Counted from the stretch's first letter, positions 25,058-33,823 are shown. The stretch is DNA of 64,000 bases from Pseudomonas fragi (GCF_900105835.1 NZ_LT629783.1:3804501-3868500), one strand, 5' to 3'. The notes: a model not told the origin generated them from the letters alone. Translations and numbers: made by a program.

Positions 25058-27172
25058 TTGTTCAAATTCAAAACGTTGATTTTGCTGTTCGTCGTGTTGT
25101 TTTCAGGCAACGGCCTGCTCCATGCCGCGCCCACACTGGCTTCCGTGATCAAGGCCGAAGAGGCGGATGGCAAACCGCCTGTTCTGGTTGATGGCGGCCT
25201 GCTGGGGGCTTTGGGTGCTGGCATGGATGAGGTTAAGGACAAACTGGGCCTGAGCATGCACCTGCTGGACACCTGGGGGCTGCGTACCGAGCGTGCGGCT
25301 GATGAAGTGGGGGCACTGGTCGAGCAGGCATCCAGCCATCCGTCATGGAGCGGGCTGGCCGATTTCTTCCTGTTGTCGGTCATCTGGTTTGGCGCATTTT
25401 TCGGGCTGATGTTTGCCGGGCGATGGCTGGCGCGTTATCTGCTCACAACCCGACCGATTGCTGGCAGGCCGCGCATTCAGGCGCTGGTCAAGTATGTGGC
25501 GCCGTATATGGTGCCCGCGCTGCTGTCCTTGTTGCTGACCCTGTATGCCAGCCGATTCTTGCAAGACACGCTGGGCCGCTCGTTCGGCCTGAGCCTGACG
25601 TATGCCGGCAGCGGCGGGGTGTTTTGCGTGGCGCTGGTGCTGTCCCTCAGCACCTTGTTCGATACGGGGCACAAGCGGCGCGCGGTGCAGATCATTCGCC
25701 AGTACTCCAGGCGCCCGCTGTTTTTGATCGGTTTCTCTTCAGCCCTGAGTGATGCGATGGGCAGCCCGCAAATCGCCCGGCAAATTGGTGGCAATATCGC
25801 CAGTTGCCTGTCGGTGTTTGCCGGGCTGCTGGCGTGCTGTGTGTTTGCCTGGCTGGTGGTGCGGGTGCGGCGCCCGGTGGCCCACCTGATTCGCAATCGG
25901 GCCCTGGCGCAGCGGCTCGGGCAGCCGGCCTTGCAGGAGTCCTTGCGGATTTTTTCGGTGCTCTGGTACTGGCCTGTGCTGCTGATGTTGCTGGTGAGTG
26001 CGCGTAATTTGCTGGGGGTGGGCGAGGGCAGTGAACGCGCCTTGCGCAGTGCCTTGCTGACATCGGGCCTGCTGATCGGTACGGTTTTTTTGAGCACGGT
26101 GCTGCACCATTCGTTTCGAACCCGAACCCAGCGTGCGGGGGCCTACCAGGAGCGGTTTATAGGCGTGGTCTACGCACTGCTGCGTATTGCCCTGGCCGTG
26201 ACCTTTATCGAGTTGCTGGCCAAAGTCTGGGGTTTTTCGTTGCTGGCCTTTGCGTCAGACAGCAGTACCGGCAAGGTCATCAGCGACTCACTCGGCCATA
26301 TCCTGTTGATTCTGCTGGTGACCTGGCTGACCTGGGTGGTGCTCGATACGGCCATTCAACAAGCCCTGGAACCGGCCACCAACCGCCGTGGCAGCCATGA
26401 GCCCAGCACGCGGATCAAAACCATCCTGCCGCTGGCGCGCAATGCGATCAAAGTGATTCTGGTGGTGATTTGCACCATCACCACAATGGCCAATCTGGGC
26501 GTCAACGTTGCGCCTTTCCTGGCGGGGGCCGGGGTCATCGGCCTGGCCATCGGTTTTGGCTCCCAGCAACTGGTACAGGATGTGATCACCGGGCTGTTTA
26601 TCATTATTGAAGACACCATCTCGGTCGGCGACTGGGTGGTGATCGACTCCGCCCACGCGGGGACGGTGGAGGGGCTGACCATTCGCACCTTGCGCCTGCG
26701 GGATTCGCGTGGCTTTGTCCACTCGGTTCCGTTTGGGCAGATCAAGGCGGTGATCAATCATTCGCGCCAGTTTGCCTATGCCTTTTTCTCAGTGCAGTTC
26801 ACCTATGACACTGACATGGACAAAGCCACTGCCCTGATCCGCGAGGCCGGCAACCAGATCAGCAACGACCCCTTGCTCAGGCTCAGCCTGCAAGGTTCGC
26901 TGACGATTTTCGGGGTCGACAGCATGAACCTCGACGGCGTGACCATCACCGCGCAGTTCCGCACCATGTCCGGGGCGCAGAACACCGTGAGCCGGGCGTT
27001 CAACGACCGGCTGAAAAAGCTTGTGGATAAATCGGCGGATGTTCATTTCGCGCAACATTATCCACAGGGGTTTCTGATGCCCGTGCGCGAGACGGAACAA
27101 ACGCCGCCCGCGCAGGCTTTGGCGCAACGGTCTGGGGTATTACTGACGGATATTCCGCCCGGATCCCAATGA
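25058..27172 (+). CDS. Large mechanosensitive channel of the MscS family
   Basis: A 704-residue inner-membrane channel that opens on osmotic down-shock. I place the start at the TTG at 25058. It follows a perfect AGGAGG at 25043-25048 with 9 bases spacing, and the protein then begins directly with a signal-peptide-like MFKFKTLILLFVVLFSGNGLLHA. Longer frames from GTG at 24950 or ATG at 24962 have no ribosome site. An N-terminal periplasmic region and about ten membrane segments lead to the MscS pore and vestibule start (VAPFLAGAGVIGLAIGFGSQQLVQDVITG) near residues 485-515, then the beta and alpha-beta C-terminal domains. The length and layout resemble the MscM/YbiO group. Confidence 0.88.
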   Translation: MFKFKTLILLFVVLFSGNGLLHAAPTLASVIKAEEADGKPPVLVDGGLLGALGAGMDEVKDKLGLSMHLLDTWGLRTERAADEVGALVEQASSHPSWSGLADFFLLSVIWFGAFFGLMFAGRWLARYLLTTRPIAGRPRIQALVKYVAPYMVPALLSLLLTLYASRFLQDTLGRSFGLSLTYAGSGGVFCVALVLSLSTLFDTGHKRRAVQIIRQYSRRPLFLIGFSSALSDAMGSPQIARQIGGNIASCLSVFAGLLACCVFAWLVVRVRRPVAHLIRNRALAQRLGQPALQESLRIFSVLWYWPVLLMLLVSARNLLGVGEGSERALRSALLTSGLLIGTVFLSTVLHHSFRTRTQRAGAYQERFIGVVYALLRIALAVTFIELLAKVWGFSLLAFASDSSTGKVISDSLGHILLILLVTWLTWVVLDTAIQQALEPATNRRGSHEPSTRIKTILPLARNAIKVILVVICTITTMANLGVNVAPFLAGAGVIGLAIGFGSQQLVQDVITGLFIIIEDTISVGDWVVIDSAHAGTVEGLTIRTLRLRDSRGFVHSVPFGQIKAVINHSRQFAYAFFSVQFTYDTDMDKATALIREAGNQISNDPLLRLSLQGSLTIFGVDSMNLDGVTITAQFRTMSGAQNTVSRAFNDRLKKLVDKSADVHFAQHYPQGFLMPVRETEQTPPAQALAQRSGVLLTDIPPGSQ

Positions 27173-27316
27173 AGGCCTTTTAGCATGAGGCAGTTTGTCA
27201 GTGACGTGTGGGCCAGAAACCCGCAAAATGCGGCTATCTTGATTAGGGTCAGCAGCTTTCACGGCTGATTTTCTGGTATACATCACCGTTCTGAATAGAC
27301 TGAGCCTGCATACTTT

Positions 27317-28201
27317 ATGCGAATGCGCCTTATGTTATTGGGCGGCGGAAATGCCCTCGGGCAGGCGCTGATTCGTCTGGGAGCCGAGGAAGACATCAAT
27401 TTCCTAGCCCCGCGCCCGCCGCAAGACGGTTGGGACGCCGCGAGCCTCACGCAACTGCTCGATGACACCCGCCCGGATGCGGTCATCAACCTTGCGTACT
27501 ACTTCGACTGGTTTCAGGCGCAGTCAGTAAGCGAGGCCCGGCTTGCCAGCCAGGAGCGCGCTGTCGAGCGTCTGGCGGAGCTGTGCCAGCACCACAACAT
27601 CATCTTGTTGCAGCCTTCCAGCTATCGGGTGTTCGATGGCTCGCGGGCGACGGCCTACAGCGAAAAAGACGAACCCGTCCCGCTTGGGTTGCGCGGCCAG
27701 GCGTTGTGGCGCATTGAACAAAGTGTTCGGGCCATTTGCCCGCAACATGTACTGCTGCGTTTTGGCTGGCTGCTCGATGACAGCCCCGATGGCACTCTGG
27801 GACGGTTCCTGGCCCAGGCCGAGAAGCCGGGCGAGTTGCTGATGGCCGATGACCGACGGGGCAACCCGACACCGGTGGATGATGCTGCGCGGGTGATTAT
27901 CTCGGTACTCAAGCAGCTTGATTGCGCGGCGCCACTGTGGGGCACCTACCACTACGCCGGGCATGAGGCGACAACGCCGCTGGCGCTGGGGCAGGCGATC
28001 CTGGCCGAGGCCCGCAACCTGCACCCGCTGGCAATTGAAGCGCCGACACCCCAGGCGCACGCCGCACGGCCCGATGCGGCAGAAGAACCCCAGCACGCGG
28101 TGCTGGCCTGCAAAAAAATTCTACACACCTTCGGGATCAAGCCTCGCGCCTGGCGTGCGGCTCTTCCCGCTTTACTGGACAGGTTTTATCGTCATGGCTG
28201 A
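27317..28201 (+). CDS. NAD(P)-binding sugar reductase-like protein (RmlD family)
   Basis: 294 residues of the dTDP-4-dehydrorhamnose reductase/SDR fold. The N-terminal dinucleotide motif is modified to LLGGGNALGQALIRLG. VINLAYYFDWFQAQSVSEARLASQ, then the SSYRVFDGS block, matches the RmlD pattern SSxxVFDG. The Tyr-x3-Lys motif is not in its usual place, so activity as a classical reductase is unsure. Its stop overlaps the next gene by 8 bases, so the two form a unit for nucleotide-sugar or surface-polysaccharide chemistry. Confidence 0.78.
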   Translation: MRMRLMLLGGGNALGQALIRLGAEEDINFLAPRPPQDGWDAASLTQLLDDTRPDAVINLAYYFDWFQAQSVSEARLASQERAVERLAELCQHHNIILLQPSSYRVFDGSRATAYSEKDEPVPLGLRGQALWRIEQSVRAICPQHVLLRFGWLLDDSPDGTLGRFLAQAEKPGELLMADDRRGNPTPVDDAARVIISVLKQLDCAAPLWGTYHYAGHEATTPLALGQAILAEARNLHPLAIEAPTPQAHAARPDAAEEPQHAVLACKKILHTFGIKPRAWRAALPALLDRFYRHG

Positions 28202-29123
28202 TGCCCCCGTTTTAATCACCGGTGGCGCCGGTTTTATCGGCTCCAACCTGGTACCTGCCTTATTGGCCAATGGCCATTGCGTGCGTATTCTCGACGACCT
28301 TTCGACAGGCAAGCGCAGCAACCTGCCGCTGGATAATCCCAAGGTCGAGTTGATTGAGGGTGATGTCGCCGATGCAACCGTGGTGGCCAAGGCCATGGCC
28401 GGCTGCAGCGCAGTGGTTCATCTGGCGGCGGTCGCTTCGGTGCAAGCCTCGGTGGATGATCCTGTACGCACCCACCAAAGCAACTTTATCGGTACCCTTA
28501 ACGTGTGCGAAGCCATGCGTGAAGCAGGCGTCAAACGTGTTGTCTTTGCATCCAGTGCGGCTGTGTATGGCAATAACGGTGAAGGCGAGTCGATAGTCGA
28601 AGACACTCCCAAAGCACCGTTGACGCCTTATGCGTCCGACAAGCTGGCCAGCGAGTACTACCTGGACTTCTACCGCCGCCAGCACGGTCTTGAACCTGTG
28701 ATTTTCCGCTTTTTCAACATCTATGGCCCACATCAGGATCCGTCATCGCCGTACTCTGGCGTTATCAGCATTTTTTGCGAACGAGCAGAAAAAGGCCTGC
28801 CGATCACCATTTTTGGCGATGGCGAGCAAACTCGCGATTTCATGTATGTGGGCGATCTGGTCAAGATTCTGGTGCAAGCCGTCGAGACCGATAAAGCTGA
28901 AGAGGGTGCGATCAACGTTGGCTTGAACAAGGCCACGACACTCAACCAGATGCTTGCGGCACTGAGCGAAGTCGTCGGCGAGTTGCCGCCGATCAGCCAC
29001 GGCCCGGCCCGTTCGGGCGACATTCGCCATTCGCGTGCCGACAACAGCCGTCTGTTGCAGCGCTTCACATTGGGTGAAACCACACCAATGAGTGTCGGGC
29101 TGGCGCGCCTGCTAGGCCGCTAA
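28194..29123 (+). CDS. NAD-dependent nucleotide-sugar epimerase/dehydratase
   Basis: 309 residues of the extended SDR family related to GalE and WbpP. It shows the NAD motif TGGAGFIGSNLV at residues 8-19, the SSAAVYG motif near 120, and the catalytic YASDK (Tyr-x3-Lys) near 146. RFFNIYGPHQDPSSPYSGVIS and the FGDGEQTRDFMYVGDL stretch are typical of UDP-sugar epimerases. The start at 28194 gives the normal length; a longer frame upstream reads out of phase through the preceding gene. It likely supplies a sugar for LPS or exopolysaccharide. The exact sugar is unknown. Confidence 0.87.
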   Translation: MADAPVLITGGAGFIGSNLVPALLANGHCVRILDDLSTGKRSNLPLDNPKVELIEGDVADATVVAKAMAGCSAVVHLAAVASVQASVDDPVRTHQSNFIGTLNVCEAMREAGVKRVVFASSAAVYGNNGEGESIVEDTPKAPLTPYASDKLASEYYLDFYRRQHGLEPVIFRFFNIYGPHQDPSSPYSGVISIFCERAEKGLPITIFGDGEQTRDFMYVGDLVKILVQAVETDKAEEGAINVGLNKATTLNQMLAALSEVVGELPPISHGPARSGDIRHSRADNSRLLQRFTLGETTPMSVGLARLLGR

Positions 29124-29138
29124 TAACCGCCCGCCCAC

Positions 29139-29168
29139 AAAAAAGGCGCCTTTCAAAGGCGCCTTTTT
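29139..29168. terminator. Bidirectional rho-independent terminator
   Basis: A GC-rich stem built from two AAAGGCGCC/GGCGCCTTT arms is flanked by A and T runs on both sides. It lies between the convergent epimerase and oprG genes and can stop transcription from both. Confidence 0.88.
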
Positions 29169-29183
29169 TTATGATTGCCGGGT

Positions 29184-29882
29184 TTAGAACTTGTAGCCCA
29201 GGCCAACCATGTAGACCCACGGATCGACGTCTACGTTGACCTTGGCACGGGTGCCCGGCGCAACGGCGTTGTTTTCCACGGTGGCACGGGTATCGATATC
29301 GATATAGCGTGCCTGGGCGTTGATCATGATGTTGTCGGTCAGCATGTAGTCAGCACCCAGCTGCCAGGCCATGCCCCACGAGTTTTTTGCCTTGAAGTTG
29401 TCGAAACCTTCGGCGCTGGCGCGGCTGCCGACGTGCTCGTCGTAGATCCAAGTGTAGTTGATACCGGCACCGACATAAGGCTGGAATACCGACTTGGAGT
29501 CCAGCGGGTAGTACACAACGCTCAGGGTTGGCGGCAAGTGCTTGAGGGTACCCAGTTTGCCGTTGGCGGCTGCCAGGCCGGTGCCCTTGAGTTTGACGTC
29601 ATGCTCAAACGGTGTGGCTGCCAGCAGTTCGATACCCACATGGTCGGTGATCATGTAGGCGAAGTTGAGACCCAATTGCGTGTCGCTGCTCATGGTTGCC
29701 TTGCCACCCAGGTCGGCACCCGCCAGCGGGCCCTGATCAACCTTGACGCTGGAGCTGTCGGCCTTCGGGTTTACCGTGATGGCACCGGCACGCACGATGA
29801 TGTCGCCTTCCGTGTGTGCGTGGGCCAGAGGGGCGACGACGGCGAGCGCAAGGGCGGCTGCGCTGAGCAAAGACTTGTGCAT
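29184..29882 (-). CDS. oprG: OmpW/OprG family outer-membrane protein
   Basis: A small eight-stranded outer-membrane barrel of 232 residues, the length of P. aeruginosa OprG. Residues 1-22 are a signal peptide ending PLAHAH. Family blocks include GDIIVRAGAITVNP, SDTQLGLNFAYMITDHVGIELLAATPF, FQPYVGAGINYTWIYDE and the C-terminal VDPWVYMVGLGYKF ending in Phe. Such proteins admit small hydrophobic or amphipathic molecules. A GGAG ribosome site precedes the ATG. The promoter region carries an ANR-like box, in line with anaerobic control of OprG. It shares a terminator with the epimerase gene. Confidence 0.9.
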   Translation of the reverse strand: MHKSLLSAAALALAVVAPLAHAHTEGDIIVRAGAITVNPKADSSSVKVDQGPLAGADLGGKATMSSDTQLGLNFAYMITDHVGIELLAATPFEHDVKLKGTGLAAANGKLGTLKHLPPTLSVVYYPLDSKSVFQPYVGAGINYTWIYDEHVGSRASAEGFDNFKAKNSWGMAWQLGADYMLTDNIMINAQARYIDIDTRATVENNAVAPGTRAKVNVDVDPWVYMVGLGYKF

Positions 29883-29947
29883 GGGAGCTCCATTGGGATA
29901 TTTAAAATTTATATAACCAATGGTAATGAGCGCCCCGGCCTGTCCAG

Positions 29948-29961
29948 TTGACCCAGCTCAA
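29948..29961. promoter_or_regulatory. Candidate ANR/FNR box upstream of oprG
   Basis: TTGACCCAGCTCAA matches the TTGA-N6-TCAA core of FNR/ANR sites, though the inner T/A pair of the consensus TTGAT-N4-ATCAA is not kept. It lies about 66 bases before the oprG start. Anaerobic regulation of OprG is known in P. aeruginosa; the site here is inferred. Confidence 0.5.
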
Positions 29962-30003
29962 TGAAAACGTGAAGTTGTGAAAAATTCGTTAATTGCCAAG
30001 AGC

Positions 30004-30115
30004 GCCCTCACCCCAACCCTCTCCCGGAGGGAGAGGGGGCTGATTGGGGGCGTTGCGCAAACCTGCTTTTGCTTTTAGTCCCCTCTCCCTCTGGGAGAGG
30101 GCCAGGGTGAGGGGC
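30004..30115. repeat. Inverted repeat of the CCCTCACCC/GAGAGGG type
   Basis: Two arms, CCCTCACCCCAACCCTCTCC and its near reverse complement GGGAGAGGGCCAGGGTGAGG, each with an inner GGGAGAGGG/CCCTCTCCC palindrome, surround a short spacer between oprG and the DUF3299 gene. It is a dispersed intergenic repeat of a family different from the other REPs in the window. Confidence 0.75.
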
Positions 30116-30123
30116 CTTTGGGT

Positions 30124-30648
30124 TTACTCAGGCAGTTCGTACACCACGATCCGCTGAGCATCCATCTGATACCCCGCATCCGCCAGTTCGCTGGTGCTTG
30201 GCTTGACCTGCAGTGCCCCGACGATCCAGTACGGCTGGTACAGCTCGTCGAGCTTGACCCCCTCTTTACTGGTCACATGCACGATCTGATTCGACGGCGG
30301 TGGCGGCACATGGATGCAGGCGCCGAAGTAGGGCACCAGCAAAAAGTCGGTGGTACGCCCGTCTTCGCTGACTTCAAGGGGCACGATATACCCCGGCAAA
30401 CGAATCAACTGGCCATCCAGCGCCGGGACCACCGGCGCATTGGGCAAGTCCTGTTTGGCTGCCGGAGCGGCTTCCATGCTGCCCATCTGCGACAGGTCGT
30501 GCAGCGGCGTCATGTCCGGTGCTTCAGGCGGTGCATCCGCCGGGATCATCTCCGACCAGGTCAGCTCCTTGGGTTCGGCCGCCCACAGCGGGGTCGCAAC
30601 CAGCAGTAACAGCGCCAGCAGCGCGCGGGACATTGCAGACCTTTTCAT
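30124..30648 (-). CDS. DUF3299 periplasmic protein of the zinc-responsive cluster
   Basis: 174 residues from the ATG at 30648; the longer frame would overlap the permease gene. A signal peptide (MSRALLALLLLVATPLWAAE) is followed by the DUF3299 core with IVPLEVSEDGRTTDFLLVPYFGACIHVPPPPSNQIVHV, in which Cys and His residues could bind metal. It is the last gene of zrgA-ATPase-permease-DUF3299, an arrangement also found in P. aeruginosa as part of the zinc-starvation response. The role is probably periplasmic metal handling or assisting the ABC system. The biochemical function is unknown. Confidence 0.8.
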   Translation of the reverse strand: MKRSAMSRALLALLLLVATPLWAAEPKELTWSEMIPADAPPEAPDMTPLHDLSQMGSMEAAPAAKQDLPNAPVVPALDGQLIRLPGYIVPLEVSEDGRTTDFLLVPYFGACIHVPPPPSNQIVHVTSKEGVKLDELYQPYWIVGALQVKPSTSELADAGYQMDAQRIVVYELPE

Positions 30649-30658
30649 AGACTCAAGC

Positions 30659-31924
30659 TCATAAACGAATGGACAGACCATCGGCCAGCGATTGTCGGTA
30701 GGCGCGCCATGCCGGCACGCAGCCCATCAGCAGGGCTGCAGCCAGAATACCGCCGAGCAGGGTCCATTCATATTCACTTGGCCATGCCAGCGGCAAATAC
30801 AGGCCGTAATTGGATTGCACATAGCCTTGAGCAACGGCAATGCATACATACAGCAACCCTACGCCTGCGATCACCCCGGCCAATGCCAGCGCCAGGGCTT
30901 CGAAAATCAGCAGGGTGGCGATATGCCAGGGCCGGGCGCCCACGGAACGCAGAATCGCCATCTCCCGGCGACGTTCATTAAGGCTGGTCAGGATGGCCGT
31001 GAGCATGCCGATCAACCCGGTCAGCACCACAAACAGCGACACCACAAACAGCGCTTTTTCAGCGGTGCTCATCAGGCTCCACAGCTCCTGCAGGGCCACG
31101 CCGGGCAAAATCGCCATCATCGGCTCACCGCGGAAGTCATTGATCTCCCGTTGCAGGGCAAAGGTCGAAATCTTGCTGTTCAGGCCCAGCATAAACGCGG
31201 TGATGGCCTGGGGCGTGAGGTCCATATTACGGGCCTGGTCGGCGCTGACACGCCCGGCACCGTGGGCTGGCACACCGTTATGCCAGTCGATATGGATCGC
31301 TTCCATGCCGCCCAGGCTGATATGCAGCGTGCGATCTACCGGGGTGCCGGTGCGCGCGAGAATGCCGACCACGGTAAACGGTTTGTCATCGTGCTTGACC
31401 AGGCTGATCGCTGCCACGCCGTGAGCCAGCACCAGCTTGTCGCCCAGTTTGTAATGCAGGGCCTCGGCGACTTCGGCGCCCAGCACCACCTCGAATGGAT
31501 CAGTGGCAAAAGGGCGGCCGCTGGCCAGCTTGAGGTTTTGCTTGCGGCCGTACTGGTAGTGCTCGAAATACGCTTCGCTGGTGCCCATCACCCGATAACC
31601 GCGATGCGAGTCGCCCAGGGACATGGGGATCGCCCATTTCACCTTGGGGTTGTTGGCGAAGTGTTCAAAGCTGTCCCAACGAATATTGTTGGTGGCATTG
31701 CCGATGCGAAACACCGAATACAGTAGCAGATTGACCGAGCCCGAACGGGCGCCGACGATCAGGTCGGTGCCGCTGATGGTGCTGGCAAAACTGGCGCGGG
31801 CTTCGGTGCGCACCCGCTCGACGGCCAGCAGCAGGCATACCGACAGGGCAATGGCGAAAGCGGTCAGCAGTGCGGTAAAGCGACGGTTGGCCAGGCTGGC
31901 CAGCGCTAGACGAAACAGATACAT
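30659..31924 (-). CDS. ABC transporter permease, FtsX/MacB type
   Basis: 421 residues with one N-terminal membrane segment (NRRFTALLTAFAIALSVCLLLA), a large periplasmic domain of about 230 residues and three C-terminal segments including FVVSLFVVLTGLIGMLTAIL. This is the four-segment FtsX/LolC/MacB design that extracts or moves substrates mechanically instead of by a channel. It is 1 base from the ATPase gene and 10 bases before DUF3299. In pseudomonads this cluster responds to zinc limitation; the cargo is unknown. Confidence 0.87.
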   Translation of the reverse strand: MYLFRLALASLANRRFTALLTAFAIALSVCLLLAVERVRTEARASFASTISGTDLIVGARSGSVNLLLYSVFRIGNATNNIRWDSFEHFANNPKVKWAIPMSLGDSHRGYRVMGTSEAYFEHYQYGRKQNLKLASGRPFATDPFEVVLGAEVAEALHYKLGDKLVLAHGVAAISLVKHDDKPFTVVGILARTGTPVDRTLHISLGGMEAIHIDWHNGVPAHGAGRVSADQARNMDLTPQAITAFMLGLNSKISTFALQREINDFRGEPMMAILPGVALQELWSLMSTAEKALFVVSLFVVLTGLIGMLTAILTSLNERRREMAILRSVGARPWHIATLLIFEALALALAGVIAGVGLLYVCIAVAQGYVQSNYGLYLPLAWPSEYEWTLLGGILAAALLMGCVPAWRAYRQSLADGLSIRL

Positions 31925-31925
31925 C

Positions 31926-32636
31926 TCAGACCTCTACCGACAGGGCGGCGCGATTGAGTTCAGACAGCGACAGGTTACGGTCGAATAAAGGCGCCAGGCT
32001 TTGATCATGGCTGACAAACAGCAAGCTGGCGCCTGCCTCGCGGCATTCGGCAAACAGCAACTGGATAAAGGCTTCGCGAGCATCGGCATCGAGGGCTGAG
32101 GTGGGCTCGTCGGCAATCACCAGTTCGGGCTGGCCGATCAGGGCACGGGCGGCGGCCACACGCTGTTGTTGGCCGATGGACAGCGAATCGGCGCGACGCT
32201 CCAGCAGCGCCGGGTCTTTGAGGCCCAGATGCGCGAGCAGGGTTTGCGCGGCGTTATCCACACTGCCATGGCGTTGCACGGCGCGGCTGGCACGCAGCCT
32301 GGAGAAGTGGCAAGGCAGTTCAACGTTTTCGCGTACCGACAAAAACGGCAGCAGATTGAACTGCTGAAATATGTAACCGGTGTGATCAACCCGGAAGCGG
32401 TCGCGGGCGCCTGAACCCAGCTCCCCCAACTCCTGACCCAGCAGGCGGATGGTGCCGCTGTTGGCTTTTTGCACGCCGCCCAGCAGGCCCAGCAAAGTAG
32501 TTTTGCCACTGCCACTGGGGCCTTTGAGAAACAGGGTTTCACCCGGCTCCAGGCGAAACGCCGGAATATCCAGCAGCACGGGGTGGCCCGGCCAGCTGAA
32601 GCTCAGGTCGCTCAGTTCGATAAGTGCTTGGGTCAT
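31926..32636 (-). CDS. ABC transporter ATP-binding protein, LolD/MacB type
   Basis: 236 residues with Walker A LKGPSGSGKTTLLG (residues 36-49), signature DSLSIGQQQRVAAARAL, Walker B ELVIADEPTSALDADAR and switch LLFVSHDQ. It pairs with the adjacent FtsX-type permease. The REP at 32673-32761 separates it from zrgA, so it may have weaker expression than zrgA or its own promoter. Confidence 0.9.
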   Translation of the reverse strand: MTQALIELSDLSFSWPGHPVLLDIPAFRLEPGETLFLKGPSGSGKTTLLGLLGGVQKANSGTIRLLGQELGELGSGARDRFRVDHTGYIFQQFNLLPFLSVRENVELPCHFSRLRASRAVQRHGSVDNAAQTLLAHLGLKDPALLERRADSLSIGQQQRVAAARALIGQPELVIADEPTSALDADAREAFIQLLFAECREAGASLLFVSHDQSLAPLFDRNLSLSELNRAALSVEV

Positions 32637-32672
32637 GGGGGGGAGAATCGCCTGGGAGTGGGGGAATACTGT

Positions 32673-32761
32673 CTGTGGGAGCGGGCTTGCTCGCGATTCA
32701 GACGCTGCGGTCTGTCAGGCACACCGAGGTGATGTCATCGCGGGCAAGCCCGCTCCCACAG
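32673..32761. repeat. REP inverted repeat (GAGCGGGCTTGCTCGCGA family)
   Basis: Outer arms CTGTGGGAGCGGGC and GCCCGCTCCCACAG frame two inner GCTTGCTCGCGA-type stems. It lies between zrgA and the ABC ATPase gene. Copies with the same arms are at 41622, 43679, 54855 and 62636. Confidence 0.88.
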
Positions 32762-32775
32762 GGGGAGGCAGGTGT

Positions 32776-33333
32776 TTAAAACTTCAGCGTAGGTGCCTTG
32801 GCCGTCACTTCCACCGCTTGCTGGCCACTTGGGCCTATCAGTTGCACCTTGAATTTATGCGTGCCCGGGAATGTCTTGAAAAACTGCGACAGATCCAGCG
32901 TTTTCAAAGCGTCCGGCGTGCTGCAGGTAAACGCATAGTGGGCTTCGATATCGCTGTGATGGTGCTCGCCCTTGGCGCTGCCTTCTTCAGGTGCCGGGTC
33001 GAACAGCGGGCTTTTCAGTTCCTGGGCCTCGGCAGTGCAACCGGCGGCCTTGGGAATGCTGAACAGCACCAGCGGGTTTTCCAGTTGCTTGCGCGCCGAC
33101 TCGACCTTGGCCTTGTCTGCCTCAGTAGTGGCCACATGCTCAAAACCCACCAGGTTGATCGACGGACCGTCCAGGTCCAGTTCCAGGGTCTGACCGTCCA
33201 GCGCGACATTCAAACTGCCCACGCCATGCTCGTGGGGTGGCAGGCTGTCGTGCTCATGGTCGTGAGCGTCGGCGGCATGAGCCATCGCCAGCGGCAACAA
33301 GGCAAACGGCAAAGCAAGAAGCAAACGGCGCAT
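32776..33333 (-). CDS. zrgA: Periplasmic zinc-binding protein, ZrgA/DUF2796 family
   Basis: 185 residues. A signal peptide (to about residue 21) is followed by a histidine-rich start, HDHEHDSLPPHEHG, and a second cluster KGEHHHSDIEAH near 125-135; both look like metal ligands. VGSLNVALDGQTLELDLDGP and LSQFFKTFPGTHKFKVQ are family text. Proteins of this group are repressed by Zur and made under zinc shortage, and a Zur-like palindrome lies about 30-50 bases upstream of the start. The ABC transporter genes follow in the same direction after a REP element. Confidence 0.87.
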   Translation of the reverse strand: MRRLLLALPFALLPLAMAHAADAHDHEHDSLPPHEHGVGSLNVALDGQTLELDLDGPSINLVGFEHVATTEADKAKVESARKQLENPLVLFSIPKAAGCTAEAQELKSPLFDPAPEEGSAKGEHHHSDIEAHYAFTCSTPDALKTLDLSQFFKTFPGTHKFKVQLIGPSGQQAVEVTAKAPTLKF

Positions 33334-33363
33334 GGGAGGACTCCGGCAAGAAATGTGAAAATT

Positions 33364-33385
33364 TTGTTATGTGATCTTATAACAA
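33364..33385. promoter_or_regulatory. Candidate Zur box before zrgA
   Basis: TTGTTAT and ATAACAA form a perfect inverted repeat 8 bases apart, overlapping the expected promoter of zrgA. The GTTAT...ATAAC core resembles Zur sites of pseudomonads. The divergent gene at 33468 starts 82 bases away and could share the control. Confidence 0.65.
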
Positions 33386-33467
33386 GTATGCCGAGAGTTT
33401 GCCCGTGTGCTTGGCGTTACGCAAGACGCATGGGAGCATGGCGAGATGAAAATTGAGGAGCACGACG

Positions 33468-33815
33468 ATGGTGCGCATTCGCGGAACAATAGGCGACTGG
33501 CCGGTGGATTTGACGGTGGAGCTGGATGACAGCGATTGGGCGAAGCTGGGCGCGCAGTTGCCTGTGGCTGATGCACCGGTGAGCCAGCCGGCTGCCAGGC
33601 CCGTGAACCAGGATGATGCCGTGTGGGAAGCCACCAAGGACTTGCTGCGCAAGGCCGGGCAAATGACCGGGCCTGAGTTGCTGGGGCAGCTTGAAGCACT
33701 GGCCGGCAGCACAGGCGCAGGCAAACGCCTGTTGGTGCGCTTGCGCCATTGTGCCGAGGTGAAAGTGGTCAGCGGGGCTGACTCACCGATCTATAGCTGG
33801 GTTGACGGGGCGTAA
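33468..33815 (+). CDS. Small soluble protein of unknown function
   Basis: 115 residues from the ATG at 33468, which follows GAGGAG at 33455-33460. The text MVRIRGTIGDWPVDLTVELDDSDWAKL opens the protein, a Pro/Ala-rich linker follows (VADAPVSQPAARPV), and a helical second half contains ATKDLLRKAGQMTGPELLGQLEAL. I do not recognise a family. It is divergent from zrgA across the Zur-like site, but there is no metal-binding pattern. It could be conserved in pseudomonads at this locus; I cannot check. Confidence 0.7.
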   Translation: MVRIRGTIGDWPVDLTVELDDSDWAKLGAQLPVADAPVSQPAARPVNQDDAVWEATKDLLRKAGQMTGPELLGQLEALAGSTGAGKRLLVRLRHCAEVKVVSGADSPIYSWVDGA

Positions 33816-33823
33816 CAAAAAAC

